In this document: piece after piece, positions 54,881 through 64,000 of the stretch
Position numbering within the stretch: the first letter of the stretch is position 1
How the letters are laid out: the number at the start of each line of letters is the position of its first letter
From: Nitrosomonas sp.
Lineage (GTDB): Bacteria > Pseudomonadota > Gammaproteobacteria > Burkholderiales > Nitrosomonadaceae
Length of the DNA stretch: 64,000 nucleotides
Assembly (NCBI GenBank): GCA_024281995.1
Contig: JAMWZW010000006.1
Location: forward strand, 62,001 to 126,000
Direction of reading: 5' to 3'
Program-made: the position numbers and the translations under genes
The notes under the pieces: model-generated
Seen by the model: the letters and a program-made list of their open reading frames with translations, nothing else
Database searches by the model: none
What the model was told of the DNA's origin: nothing

Positions 54881-55621
54881 TCATTTAATTTTTGAAACTT
54901 CTTCCCAAAGCTGCTGATAGGCGTAGTTAGCTTGCTTTGATTTAGCAAAAACATCGACAGGCGCCTTGTGTATACCCATTTTTTCGATGTCTGATGAGTA
55001 AGGAATGACTGTATTCAAAAATATTTTATATCGTGCAGACATTGCACGCATGGTTTCCTTGTGCAGCGACTTTTGACTTTGAGCCATAGAAAAAAAAGGA
55101 ACAATCTTATTTGGTGGATAGTCATTTTCTTTGAAAAAAATCATCAGTTGCTCAAAAGTACGTTCTGAAAGCGTGGTTGGTATGACGGGTACCAGTACCA
55201 CATCGGATGCAATAAATATGGATTCCGATAGATGGCTAATCGATGGCGGACAATCCAATACCACCAAGTCATATTCCTTATCAAAACCTTTCAATACGCG
55301 CTTCAACCGATTTTTACGTTGCTTAAAGCCCGCCAGTAATGAATCGAAGTTACGGAAACTCAAATGTGCCGGAATGACATCCAGATTCTCAAAGTCACTT
55401 GCCTTAATATGTGTTACCAAATTTTCATAGGCTTTAAAAAAACGCTTAGCCCATTTCTTCGTAGATGGCTTAACTCTGAAGTAATAGGATGAAGCACCTT
55501 GAGGATCCAGATCAATGAGTAATGTTTTTGATCCGGATTGGGCAGCCCAATAGGCAAGATTGACCGATGTAGCCGTTTTTCCGACACCACCTTTCATGCT
55601 ATAAGAAGCAATCACTCTCAT
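54881..55621 (-). CDS. ParA-family ATPase
   Basis: A 246-residue deviant-Walker ATPase: SMKGGVGKTATSVNLAYWAA with signature Lys (KGGVGKT at 10-16), LLIDLDPQGASS, and DLVVLDCPPSISHLSESIF. No ParB partner gene is nearby and the protein has no N-terminal DNA-binding domain, so it is a small cargo-positioning type rather than a plasmid partition ParA. Its ATG overlaps the CHAD gene stop by 4 nt (ATGA). Last gene of the CYTH-CHAD-ParA operon. Confidence 0.92.
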   Translation of the reverse strand: MRVIASYSMKGGVGKTATSVNLAYWAAQSGSKTLLIDLDPQGASSYYFRVKPSTKKWAKRFFKAYENLVTHIKASDFENLDVIPAHLSFRNFDSLLAGFKQRKNRLKRVLKGFDKEYDLVVLDCPPSISHLSESIFIASDVVLVPVIPTTLSERTFEQLMIFFKENDYPPNKIVPFFSMAQSQKSLHKETMRAMSARYKIFLNTVIPYSSDIEKMGIHKAPVDVFAKSKQANYAYQQLWEEVSKIK

Positions 55622-56523
55622 CGCAAATCCTCTGTTTTTGCAGTTTCAAATACCAAATCAAATTCATTGGTCATATTTTCTGTAAAAAAATCAGCGATCG
55701 CGCCCTCAACTTTCGAGCGCTTTTCTATTTTCTTTTGGTGCAAAATGGCAATTAAGCCACTCAAAGACTTGGACATTTCAACCAGGGTGTCGTCAACGTA
55801 ACCGTTTAAGAATGCAATTTGGATACAATAATCATTATAGTCACCCAATACTGTTTGTATCTTTTTAATTTCACGAACGATTTTTCCAGTACTTCTTTTT
55901 GGTAGCAAATCCATAAAAAATTCGATCAAGTAACGCAGTTTTTTAAACTCAATACGTAATGCATGAATATTTTCATCGGGTGACTGACAGCTAGTTCCCC
56001 GGCTCATCATCAGCATTTTATGGTAACGCTTTAATATTAATTTCTTTACAACGCGTGCTATTGATTGTAATGCCATAGAGGTTTCAAAAACAGAATTCAG
56101 CGATAATTCTGCGGCACAACTGGCAATAGTGGCTTTATAATCTTTAGAAGACAAATACCTCGTCACTTTATTTTTTTCTTGCTGACGCTGTTTCGCTATT
56201 AAGCCATATAACTCATTTAAACCACTTTCAAAATTTGCTGGGAGCATCGCACGATAGCTTTCTTGAGCCAGTATAAATACATCCAAATCGCGTAACTTGT
56301 TTGTTTTACTAGCAATCAAGGATAATTTAGGTCGCAGTGTATCAATCAATGGTGTTGGCAGCACTTTTTTTACCAAACTGATTAAAGATCTTAGTTTGCG
56401 TATATTCACTCGAAATTGATGCAAAAATTCAGTATCAGTGTCTGCAATAACACCATTTACATGACGTTCTACCTTATCAAGCATCGCAATTGCTATGGCC
56501 CGCACCGCCGGTTCCGCTTGCAT
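55618..56523 (-). CDS. CHAD-domain protein
   Basis: About 301 residues of CHAD (conserved histidine alpha-helical) domain. The two helical repeats start at FLHQFRVNIRKLRSLI and IHALRIEFKKLRYLIEFF, with the conserved histidines and many Arg/Lys. CHAD domains bind polyphosphate and localise to polyphosphate granules. ATG 56523 lies 46 nt inside the end of the upstream CYTH gene in the +1 frame and has no ribosome-binding site, so it is either a coupled restart or one half of a split CYTH-CHAD gene. ParA follows with an ATGA overlap. Confidence 0.85.
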   Translation of the reverse strand: MQAEPAVRAIAIAMLDKVERHVNGVIADTDTEFLHQFRVNIRKLRSLISLVKKVLPTPLIDTLRPKLSLIASKTNKLRDLDVFILAQESYRAMLPANFESGLNELYGLIAKQRQQEKNKVTRYLSSKDYKATIASCAAELSLNSVFETSMALQSIARVVKKLILKRYHKMLMMSRGTSCQSPDENIHALRIEFKKLRYLIEFFMDLLPKRSTGKIVREIKKIQTVLGDYNDYCIQIAFLNGYVDDTLVEMSKSLSGLIAILHQKKIEKRSKVEGAIADFFTENMTNEFDLVFETAKTEDLR

Positions 56524-56989
56524 AGCCGCGCAGCGCCTGGAGCGTACAATAATAAGTTGGTTCTTCGCCAACCATCGATTGGGTTAGGCAGCCTTTCACG
56601 ACTATTTTTTGGTCGCTGTTGCGCAGCGAAAAGTCAGTCTCAAGCAAGCTTAAGGATGCGACTGGTAATATTGCACGCAAACCGATTAATTTTTGTAATT
56701 TGACTTTAACTTCACTCTCCCGAAATTCCCACCAAAATCTGACATCGCCTGATGCACTCACTGTATCAATACAACCGGAATGGCCGATAAGTTGAAATTT
56801 CTGCTTATCCACATTACAAAGCAAATAATTCGCCTCCCAAAGATGCGTATCAAAATCATCGTAAAATCGCAGTGTAGATGATAGGGCTGGCTTGATTTCA
56901 ATCTCAAAATCGGATGACAATCCTGAGAAAATATTGGTGTACTGGGCTGCCTCGCTTAATTCCCAAGTAATGACTGGCAAAGAATCCAT
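56477..56989 (-). CDS. CYTH-like domain protein (N-terminal partner of CHAD)
   Basis: A 170-residue protein. The CYTH signature ExExK appears as FEIEIKPAL (about residue 29), followed by LRFYDDFDTHLWEANYLL, a block seen in CYTH-CHAD fusion proteins, and the usual closing LQALRGY. CYTH domains process or bind triphosphates. Several later CYTH acidic/basic pairs are not visible, so enzymatic activity is doubtful. The last 15 residues overlap the CHAD gene in another frame, where CHAD-type sequence is the better reading. First gene of the operon. Confidence 0.7.
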   Translation of the reverse strand: MDSLPVITWELSEAAQYTNIFSGLSSDFEIEIKPALSSTLRFYDDFDTHLWEANYLLCNVDKQKFQLIGHSGCIDTVSASGDVRFWWEFRESEVKVKLQKLIGLRAILPVASLSLLETDFSLRNSDQKIVVKGCLTQSMVGEEPTYYCTLQALRGYASGTGGAGHSNCDA

Positions 56990-57394
56990 TGATCGATTTT
57001 AATTTGATACTGTTAGTTGGTTATTTGCATATTTGATTTTCTTTAATGAAAATATACCGGCAAAACCTATAAACAAAGCGCTTTGCTCATATCAAAAATG
57101 CAGGACATAGTGATCCTCTAGCAGGCCACTGGAAAATGCAGGTAATATTGCCGCAACCGTTTAATTATAAAAATATAGGAATCCGCTTAACCCGGCGCGT
57201 AACTGACCGCGCAAATCTCACTTCCGCATTAGTCGATTCCTGTATTCTGCTGCCCCATCAATCAACCGCTTAATGATTTCAATTATCACATTTCGTGTAT
57301 GACTGCTATGATCACGCCGCAACTTAACTGAAAACAATTAAGCAAATAACAAAAGTGCGCCAGCTTTATTTCCAATCACACCCGAGGACATGAC
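56990..57394. other. divergent intergenic region, 405 bp
   Basis: No gene or clear repeat seen. It separates the CYTH-CHAD-ParA operon from the acyltransferase gene and should hold both promoters. Confidence 0.4.
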
Positions 57395-58471
57395 TTGCAA
57401 TATCAAAATTCTCAACACGAATGGTCAATAGAACTGCTTCGCGGCATAGCAGCGCTGATGGTCGTATTTGCGCATTATTATCCATTAACAGGTATCGAGC
57501 CCGGCGTGCTGAAATTTTTCTTCTCCGGCGTCGATTTGTTTTTTGTGATCAGTGGATTTGTATTCGCACCTTATCTCTTTGGCAAGCAATTCGCCGTCGT
57601 ACCTTTTATGATACGCCGCATATTCCGCATTTATCCGCTTTACTTGGCTGCGTTATTCACTTACATCGCTTTGCATCTCTATCAGAATCATGAAATCGAG
57701 CATGTCGTGGCACATTTATTTTTTTTGCATACCTTGGAATCTAAAGAAATCGCTTTTTATTACAACCCCGCTTTCTGGAGCTTGCCTCCTGAAGTTGAGT
57801 TTTACCTCTTCCTGCCTTTATGGCTGCTCATCGTCAATCGAATCCGACACTGTGCAATCATTTTCCCCATTGCACTGATCGCACATTTAGTCATTGCGTT
57901 CATGTCCCCGGCCAACGCAGGAGCAATTAATTTCTGGACAATACTGGCCATCCACTTGCCCGGAATGCTCATCGAATTTTTGTTGGGAGCCATTGTTTGG
58001 CGCGTCATTACACAATCGCCACACATGTCCTTCCGTTTAATCACGTTGTTGATTGGATTTATGTTCTGGTGGGTACTTGCACAGATTTTCTCATCGCAGG
58101 GGGACGATGCAATCGCTTCCGATTCCATACTCCGCGGCAATATGGGTCTATTCGCCGCTCTGGCCTACGGCATGATGATGTGCGGATGGATAGGGCTGAT
58201 CAAATATCCTCCCCGATGGATACGTCAATGTGCGATCATGCTTGGCAATCTGAGTTATGGCATCTACCTGTTTCACAATGCTATGCCTATCGCTCTCCAA
58301 AAATTATCAAGCCACATTTCAGATACCTCCTTTGCACTAATCTGCTTCTCATGCACCCTGCTGATAGCGGCCCTAGCGCATGTTATCGTTGAAGCGCCCT
58401 TACGAAAATTGGGACGTCAGTGGGCTGCAAATATTCAGTTTGAAGATAGCAGTGATGTGTCAGGGCGTTAA
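57395..58471 (+). CDS. acyltransferase 3 family membrane protein
   Basis: A 358-residue OafA/NodX-type membrane O-acyltransferase with about 10 hydrophobic helices. The active His is in MVVFAHYYPL (residue 27), followed by GVDLFFVISGFVF, RRIFRIYPLYLAAL and LPPEVEFYLFLPL. The C-terminus has the usual LSYGIYLFHN and VEAPLRKLG. Start is TTG 57395 with GAGG about 8 nt upstream; a nearby ATG is out of frame. Probably acetylates surface or exopolysaccharide. Confidence 0.88.
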   Translation: MQYQNSQHEWSIELLRGIAALMVVFAHYYPLTGIEPGVLKFFFSGVDLFFVISGFVFAPYLFGKQFAVVPFMIRRIFRIYPLYLAALFTYIALHLYQNHEIEHVVAHLFFLHTLESKEIAFYYNPAFWSLPPEVEFYLFLPLWLLIVNRIRHCAIIFPIALIAHLVIAFMSPANAGAINFWTILAIHLPGMLIEFLLGAIVWRVITQSPHMSFRLITLLIGFMFWWVLAQIFSSQGDDAIASDSILRGNMGLFAALAYGMMMCGWIGLIKYPPRWIRQCAIMLGNLSYGIYLFHNAMPIALQKLSSHISDTSFALICFSCTLLIAALAHVIVEAPLRKLGRQWAANIQFEDSSDVSGR

Positions 58472-58594
58472 TGTGGAAGGGTTGGAGGCTTACGATCAAC
58501 CACCAACCTAGAAAAGTACTGGGATTTAGAATCTCTCATGAAGATAGGCAACTTGCACTTTTCTAACTTTCCACATCTCACAGTTCTGATGCCT

Positions 58595-58608
58595 CGCCCC
58601 TTGGGGCG
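58595..58608. terminator. short GC-rich hairpin between convergent genes
   Basis: CGCCCC and GGGGCG are separated by TT; with CCCG/GGGC extensions a compact stem forms between the acyltransferase and PEP-CTERM genes. No T-run on either side, so terminator function is uncertain. Confidence 0.35.
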
Positions 58609-58630
58609 GGGTCATTCATTAACGGAATAG

Positions 58631-59503
58631 CTATAATAAATTGGAAGTTTTTCTGCGACGACTAATTATTGTGCTTAACAGCAAAAGTCCTGCCAGCATC
58701 ATGATATAGGTCTCTGGCTCAGGTACAGGTGCTGCATATATAAAATCATCCATAACAACCAGGTCAGCAACACTATCAGAGCCAATAATGCTGCCATCAT
58801 TAATGCCTGCTCCAAGTGCGGTATTTCCGCTAGTGATTTGGACATGTGAAATGATAGATCCTTCGGTGAAGGATACGCCGAGGAATGACAAACTTTCCGA
58901 GCCAACCGTGCCCACAGGCACAACGAAAACCCCTAGTGAATCATTGTTGGCATCAAAAAACTCCATTTTTGTAGAGCCTGATTGATCAACATCTGTAAAT
59001 ATCGAACCAAAGCCAGAAACAAGTGCAGGTGTTGTAGTGCCGGGTAAAAAGAACGAAACATCTACGATATTGCTATCCAAGCTTGTAAAGAGACGTTGCG
59101 AACTGAAAACACCAAACGTTGAGGAGTAGGTGGAATTGATATTATCGAATTCAATAGGGCCTATTCCGCTATTTGCACTTACCTGAACCCCTGTTCCAAG
59201 TGTCGAAAACTCCGCGCCGCGCGGTGAAGTAGTGTTAAAAAAATCGGGGGGAAGGTTATTCGGCGCTGCAAAGGAATCCGGTACTCCATCCCAATTTATT
59301 TCAAAGCGCTCGCTACCGAACGAACCGTTTGGGCCAGGCACTATACCACCTCCCAAATCGATACGAAATTGATCGCGTTCACCGGTTATCGATTCAGGTG
59401 TTGAATCGCCACCGACTGAACGGACAACGGATGTGGCACCCACAAATGAAGACAGTCCCAACAATATTATCGATAAAAAAACTACAATAAGTTTGATTTT
59501 CAT
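58631..59503 (-). CDS. PEP-CTERM exported protein
   Basis: A 290-residue exported protein with a signal peptide (about 1-25, KLIVVFLSIILLGLSSFVGA), a beta-rich middle (LGTGVQVSANSGIGPIEFDN) and a C-terminal sorting tag: VPEPETYIM, a hydrophobic helix and a basic RRRK tail. That tag is processed by exosortase (EpsH), which therefore should be encoded elsewhere. ATG 59503 follows GGAGGA; an upstream reading lacks one. These proteins go to the envelope or the extracellular matrix. Confidence 0.9.
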   Translation of the reverse strand: MKIKLIVVFLSIILLGLSSFVGATSVVRSVGGDSTPESITGERDQFRIDLGGGIVPGPNGSFGSERFEINWDGVPDSFAAPNNLPPDFFNTTSPRGAEFSTLGTGVQVSANSGIGPIEFDNINSTYSSTFGVFSSQRLFTSLDSNIVDVSFFLPGTTTPALVSGFGSIFTDVDQSGSTKMEFFDANNDSLGVFVVPVGTVGSESLSFLGVSFTEGSIISHVQITSGNTALGAGINDGSIIGSDSVADLVVMDDFIYAAPVPEPETYIMMLAGLLLLSTIISRRRKTSNLL

Positions 59504-59742
59504 CTTTATATCCTCCAATAATTTTCAGGATATTGCTGTAGCACGCCAAGCAAAATCATTAATACTCAAGCTACTTGACCAGCCATAGAATGGATACCAA
59601 AGAAATGTATATAATTCAAAGATATCCTTTCCATTCAACAACAAGAATCAATCTACTGCAAATAAGAATCAGTGTCAATCAATAATTCATTTCCAATATC
59701 CTTGCTTACTAATATTTTTCCAGATCATTTCATGATGTTCCG

Positions 59743-60588
59743 TTAAGTGCTGACCAGACTGCAAAAAGAAGGTTTGTTACCGATGGCGTCTTGATCGCTA
59801 TAGCCAGTTATACGAGTAAACGCCTTATTGATTTTTACAATTTTCTTATCGGCATCCGTGATAATGATGCCTTCTTTTGTTTCGAATGCAATTGCAGCAA
59901 TCCGAAGCGCTTCTTCTGCTTGTTTACATTTTGTGACGTCGGTCATCGCTATTCGCATCAAGCTATGCCCAGTGCCATCATGCCAACGCCGACAATCAAG
60001 GCGAATAAAATCGACTTTTCCATGCCGACGATAAAATGGCAGCTCGCAACCGTGAATCTGACTGACGATTTTCGCTTGCTTAAAATGACGATTCCACAAG
60101 GGCTGGCATTCCGGGTCAAGAAATTCCATGAATGAATGACCGGTCAGGTCCTTATGCTTTACGTCTAAAAAATTAAGCGCACTTTGGTTTATTTCGGTAA
60201 TCTCACCTTCCATGGACAAGGTTAAATAGCCGACAGGCGCGAAATGGTAAAGACTTTGATAATGCTTGAATAACGCTTCCAAACATAACATGTTCTCGCG
60301 TAGCGCTTGTTTTTGTTGTAATAACCCGGCATATCTGGCTTGTAATTGGTGATCGACAGGATTCTCAGGTAGCGTTTCACAATTAATGGAGTCCCCTCTG
60401 CTTTCCCGAGAAATTGCACCATCGACATGCTGAAAGAATAATCTATTGTTCTTACTATGATATTTCAGGGGATTATTCGGAAGAGTAGCTGCTGACAGTG
60501 ATAGTTTCTTCTCCGGGTGGATTACCGGCTTTTTGAGTCTTAATTGCGGCAAAATATTATTTATTTCAGTAATATCTTTCTTTTTCAT
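59743..60588 (-). pseudogene. PAS-domain sensor, frameshifted and truncated
   Basis: 281 codons remain open: a basic N-terminus, a coiled coil, a first PAS with PAC (about 115-230, FAPVGYLTLSMEGEITEINQSAL) and the start of a second PAS (FETKEGIIITDADKKIVKINKAFTRITGYS). Around 59757 the frame leaves homology: with one more T in a T-run the reading continues as LQSGQHLTEHHEMIW, the expected PAS sequence, and then meets a stop soon after (GYWK). So the gene lost a base and also its 3' part, probably a GGDEF or GGDEF-EAL output as in similar proteins. Confidence 0.7.
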
Positions 60589-61004
60589 AGTAACTATGCA
60601 GCCTCAGATCTCTGGATCATCATTTTCTAAGCAACCTGATTAAACCATCCAGAAACAGTCGATAAAATACTCAATCTTGATCCTGCAAAACAACCTCAAT
60701 CGATATTCAGTCGCGATGCTTTCTTCATTGCGGTATTATTTGAAAAACATGTTGTTTTATAACTGCGGTTTTACATGCATTCAATGAATAAACTGATGAA
60801 CACATCCATCACCTTCAGAACGGTCGCACCATTATTTGTAGGGGAAAAATTAAAAATTGGTTTTACTAAACTGAAAGGATTTTCAATGATTTGGTTTTGC
60901 CTGACAATGCGGCAAATTGCCGCACTTAATGTTACGTAGAACAACCGGGATCCCTGCGCAGCATCTTAGTTACCGCTGCGCTAGTCTGAATTCATTGAGT
61001 CGCT
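60589..61004. other. intergenic region, 416 bp
   Basis: No gene supported. A compact palindrome GCGGCAAATTGCCGC lies at 60909-60923, about 80 bp beyond the stop of the LamG protein gene on the minus strand; it may be a terminator stem, though no T-run follows. Confidence 0.4.
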
Positions 61005-63800
61005 TTAGAATCCAAAAATATCGTTAACAGTGACTGAAAGCGCTTGAGTATCGAAACCACCCTGTCCATCGCTGACTTCGATAGATAATTCATAGATATT
61101 GTCAGTGCCGGCATCGATTGGCGTTTCAAAATCCGGAGCGCTTGCAAAGCTTAAAACACCGCTAACAGAATCAATATCGAATAAGGCTTGATCGTTTCCA
61201 CCGCTAATACTATAAGAGAGTGTATCGCCAGTGTCTGAATCGGTAGCGGTTACCGTAGTCACCGATGTAGAATTTTCGTTTATAGCAAGATTTGCCGTAT
61301 GAGAACCGCCATCAGAAGAGATTATCGGGTCATCGTTTACATTCGTAATAGTAATAGTGACGATATCAAAATTTCCATTCCTGATCCCGTCGTTGGCTTT
61401 ATAGGTAAAGCTATCGATCCCGGCGAAATTTGCATCTGGCACGTAAGTAAACGAGCCATCTGAATTCAGGTTGAGCGCGCCATGCTTAGTCCCAGACAAT
61501 AAAACTGTTGTCAAAGTATGTCCAATATCATCAGAATCATTACGTAATATTCCCAAAAAAGCAGGCACTGAAAGACTGCCATCCTCTAATACCGAATACT
61601 CGTCCCAGCTTGGCTGTTGCGCTGTTACGCCGCCACCCCGCGTTCCATCGTTACCCAATGATGACATGTCATTAACCACAGAACCTGTTCCTTCGGATAA
61701 TCTCCAATTACCTACTAAACCGCTTTCTGTACCTAATAACTTTTGATCATAATTTGCAGCAATTTCCGCTCCGGTTCGAGCTATGTTCCATATTCTCACT
61801 TCCGCAATCGCACCATCGAAATATTTTCCCGGGGGATTATTCGAGCGCCCGCCAATTCGCAAATCATCAAGTGCCGCATGGGCATCACCGATAAGACCGG
61901 AACCATTATAGGTATGTACCAGCACGCCATCGATGTAGGTTTTGACAATACCGTTGTCATACGAAACGGCTACATGGGTCCATTCATCGATCGCAACTAC
62001 ATGGCCGGTATTGTGCCAATCCCATCCTGGGTTAGTATTTTTAAATGCCCATCGAACCGTTCCATCCGGAAATAAGCCAACTTCATATTCCCCCTCTTTA
62101 TTAATAATCATTTGATTTGCATTGCTCGAACTATCCGGCTTGATCCATGCTTCCATCGTCATCGTTGCAGACATTTCAAGATTGGAATCGTTACCGATTT
62201 GAATATAATCGTCCGTGCCATCAAAATTAAGGAAAAACTCACTGAAGGCTTTAGGCGCGTGACCGCTTCCCGAGGAAACAACAGGATTGGTCAATGCCGA
62301 TCCGTCGTTAACCGGAGTTTGTTTATCGAGAAAACCTGTTTCTATTTTATCCAGCGAAGCCAGCAATTGATTGCTGGTATATTGTTTAACAATGGATTGC
62401 AAATCGCCACCGGATACATCGGTCATAATCGCCGTAATCACACTCGATTGTATCAATGACTGCACTTTAACCATATTCGAGAAAGCAGTAACTGCAGACT
62501 GAATGTGGCCATTTGCAAATTGATCGGCTGATTGTTGAATTAGCAAGTTCATGCCATGCAATAACTCAGCCGCCTGTTCAGAAACTAAATCAACTATCGC
62601 TTTTTGTTCTACCGTGCTTTTTTCATCGATGATTCCAAGCAAGATTGCAGTATCTTTTATGAGCGTTGCAAGCGTATGTTCATTGCTTAAATCCAGCCTC
62701 TCACCGCTTTCCACCGAATCGATGACATGTACAAGCAGCGTATTAAAAGTAAATTGGTCGATTTTAAAGTACCGGGGCACAAAACCACTCACCAAAGACC
62801 GGGTAATAGTGAGTAAATTAGCTATTTGAGCAATCGCAGCTTGGATTTTGACTGCAGTCACTTGCTGTTCTTTCGACTGTCCATACAAACCCGTTGCAAC
62901 AGGATCAAACACCGACATATCGACACGAGGAATATCAAATGCTTTAAATAACCATTCTTCAGCGGTATCTATATTTGGCGCCTGATCGTTATGCAACATC
63001 ATCTTTATCAGTGCAGTCAACGGCGTCATGACTATGGCGCCTTCAGGCGCCATGAGTGTTTCAGCAAAAGGTTTTCCCGTTGCGCTATCGATACCCCCGG
63101 CAGCAATATAATGCCTATCGGAAACATCCCTGATCAATGAAAACCCTCCGAATTCATCAGTAAGCGTATAGTGCTCATCCGTATCCCAAACGCCATTATC
63201 ATTTTTATCGATAAAAACTGTAGCGCCACTGACATAAGGACTCATTGCTGTGCCATGAACCGTGCCATCGGCAAAACGGGCAATCAGTGCATCAATACTT
63301 TGTTGAGCCACTACCATTGAAATATTCGACTGACCTACACCCTGTATCCATTCCCGCACTGCATTGAATATCGCCGAACTATGATAATCATTGTCCTTAC
63401 CAAGGTGAGCCAATGAATTGGTAAAACTTTCTGCTGCGATAGAACGTTGTTCTAGAACGTGCTGCTTTTCAACATCTAATTCGCCGATTACAAACATAAA
63501 TAATTTGGACCACGTATCAATACCATGATCCAATAAATCCTGTACTGCCTGGGCAGCTTCACTATCCGTTAGTTTTAATCCCAGAGCATTCGATGCTACC
63601 TTTTGCAGCAAACCGCTAACACCGGTAGGTATTAATGGTAATTGCGCATTCATATAGTCATCGATATGAGTTGCCACAGCCTGCCAATTGCCAGTACTCG
63701 CATAATCGTTCAATATTTCGGCCCGTAATTTAACCGATGCGGGTACCCCTGTTGCAAGTAAAAATATTTTTTGCACGATATTGGCAGGAGTATTTGGCAT
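61005..63800 (-). CDS. large surface protein with LamG and cadherin-like domains
   Basis: About 931 residues. ATG 63800 has AGAAGG 8 nt upstream, better than a TTG at 63821. No signal peptide. Residues about 1-190 are helical; about 200-260 form a carboxypeptidase-like/SdrD-type module (VSGATVFIDKNDNGVWDTDE); then helices; about 525-720 a LamG/concanavalin-like domain (FDGTDDYIQIGNDSNLEM, EWTHVAVSYDNG, AEVRIWNIARTGAEI); about 730-820 an Ig-like cadherin/VCBS repeat (DSFTYKANDG); about 825-930 a cadherin domain ending VTVNDIFGF. The stop right after the last cadherin strand, without any RTX repeat or obvious export tail, is unusual. Together with the FG-GAP protein at the left edge it suggests large adhesins. 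Confidence 0.85.
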   Translation of the reverse strand: MPNTPANIVQKIFLLATGVPASVKLRAEILNDYASTGNWQAVATHIDDYMNAQLPLIPTGVSGLLQKVASNALGLKLTDSEAAQAVQDLLDHGIDTWSKLFMFVIGELDVEKQHVLEQRSIAAESFTNSLAHLGKDNDYHSSAIFNAVREWIQGVGQSNISMVVAQQSIDALIARFADGTVHGTAMSPYVSGATVFIDKNDNGVWDTDEHYTLTDEFGGFSLIRDVSDRHYIAAGGIDSATGKPFAETLMAPEGAIVMTPLTALIKMMLHNDQAPNIDTAEEWLFKAFDIPRVDMSVFDPVATGLYGQSKEQQVTAVKIQAAIAQIANLLTITRSLVSGFVPRYFKIDQFTFNTLLVHVIDSVESGERLDLSNEHTLATLIKDTAILLGIIDEKSTVEQKAIVDLVSEQAAELLHGMNLLIQQSADQFANGHIQSAVTAFSNMVKVQSLIQSSVITAIMTDVSGGDLQSIVKQYTSNQLLASLDKIETGFLDKQTPVNDGSALTNPVVSSGSGHAPKAFSEFFLNFDGTDDYIQIGNDSNLEMSATMTMEAWIKPDSSSNANQMIINKEGEYEVGLFPDGTVRWAFKNTNPGWDWHNTGHVVAIDEWTHVAVSYDNGIVKTYIDGVLVHTYNGSGLIGDAHAALDDLRIGGRSNNPPGKYFDGAIAEVRIWNIARTGAEIAANYDQKLLGTESGLVGNWRLSEGTGSVVNDMSSLGNDGTRGGGVTAQQPSWDEYSVLEDGSLSVPAFLGILRNDSDDIGHTLTTVLLSGTKHGALNLNSDGSFTYVPDANFAGIDSFTYKANDGIRNGNFDIVTITITNVNDDPIISSDGGSHTANLAINENSTSVTTVTATDSDTGDTLSYSISGGNDQALFDIDSVSGVLSFASAPDFETPIDAGTDNIYELSIEVSDGQGGFDTQALSVTVNDIFGF

Positions 63801-64000
63801 TCGCGATGTCCTTCTAATCAAAAAAAGTGAATTTTCCGATCATTATGGATCATTTGCAGAACTTCTCTTGTCAGAAAAAAAGAAGTTTTAAAGCTTAATT
63901 CCCAGGTTTATTTGGATTTTATAAGAAACATGAAATGCGCATTCGATCTACTAGCAATCATAAACTTAGCAAGAATTGTGTATGGATGGAATTTCTTTTT

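Overview
The window looks like a chromosomal segment of a low-GC betaproteobacterium of the Nitrosomonas type (ammonia oxidiser). This is inferred from a clear homologue of SmbP (36890-37234), a His-rich small metal-binding protein first described in Nitrosomonas europaea, from the proteobacterial rsmI-lpoA-yraN order, and from a PEP-CTERM exoprotein. No rRNA or ammonia-oxidation gene lies in the window, so the genus call is an inference.

Layout. 1-1607: 5' part of a large FG-GAP repeat surface protein, minus strand, running off the left edge. 1899-7727: plus-strand housekeeping run (ilvE, small zinc-finger protein, phosphomannomutase, NAD+ synthetase, BepA-like protease), followed by a MacAB-type efflux set (7826-11026) and an ExoD-family protein. 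11791-15211: pyrC and rsmI (minus), then lpoA-yraN (plus). 15372-25903: chemosensory region on the minus strand with two cheW-mcp units, a third receptor whose signalling domain has decayed, an HDOD-GAF protein and a two-receiver regulator. An intact IS481-type element with a 7-bp target duplication sits between the units. 26240-31351: a mobile zone with a broken IS5-type transposase, an orphan antitoxin, tRNA-Gly and tRNA-Cys, a P4-type integrase next to tRNA-Cys, a winged-helix/GHKL-ATPase/STAS-like protein with a 22-bp repeat array in front of it, a small ORF, and a truncated second integrase.

31337-34444: AmmeMemoRadiSam operon (amrB-amrA-amrS) coupled to an alpha/beta hydrolase. 34870-40158: secreted glycosidase-like protein, a hypothetical protein, smbP, an endonuclease/exonuclease/phosphatase-family protein, a frameshifted CDP-alcohol phosphatidyltransferase, and a receiver-EAL protein. 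40184-47248: large hybrid kinase, SPFH membrane protein, and a secreted beta-propeller protein. 47487-51508: pyrE (minus) diverging from xthA-ampG-zapE (plus). 51648-54680: a D12-type DNA methylase that has lost its catalytic motif, and an atypical pyruvate-kinase-like protein. 54881-56989: a tightly overlapped CYTH-CHAD-ParA operon, the best candidate here for an undescribed system (a polyphosphate-binding module co-transcribed with a positioning ATPase). 57395-63800: an acyltransferase, a PEP-CTERM protein, a broken PAS sensor, and a second large surface protein with LamG and cadherin-like domains.

The most unusual non-coding signals are an interleaved A-B-A'-B' inverted-repeat layout directly before both integrase genes, with the base pairs changed in a compensating way between the two copies, and four GTAAA boxes spaced exactly 22 bp apart upstream of the ATPase/STAS gene.
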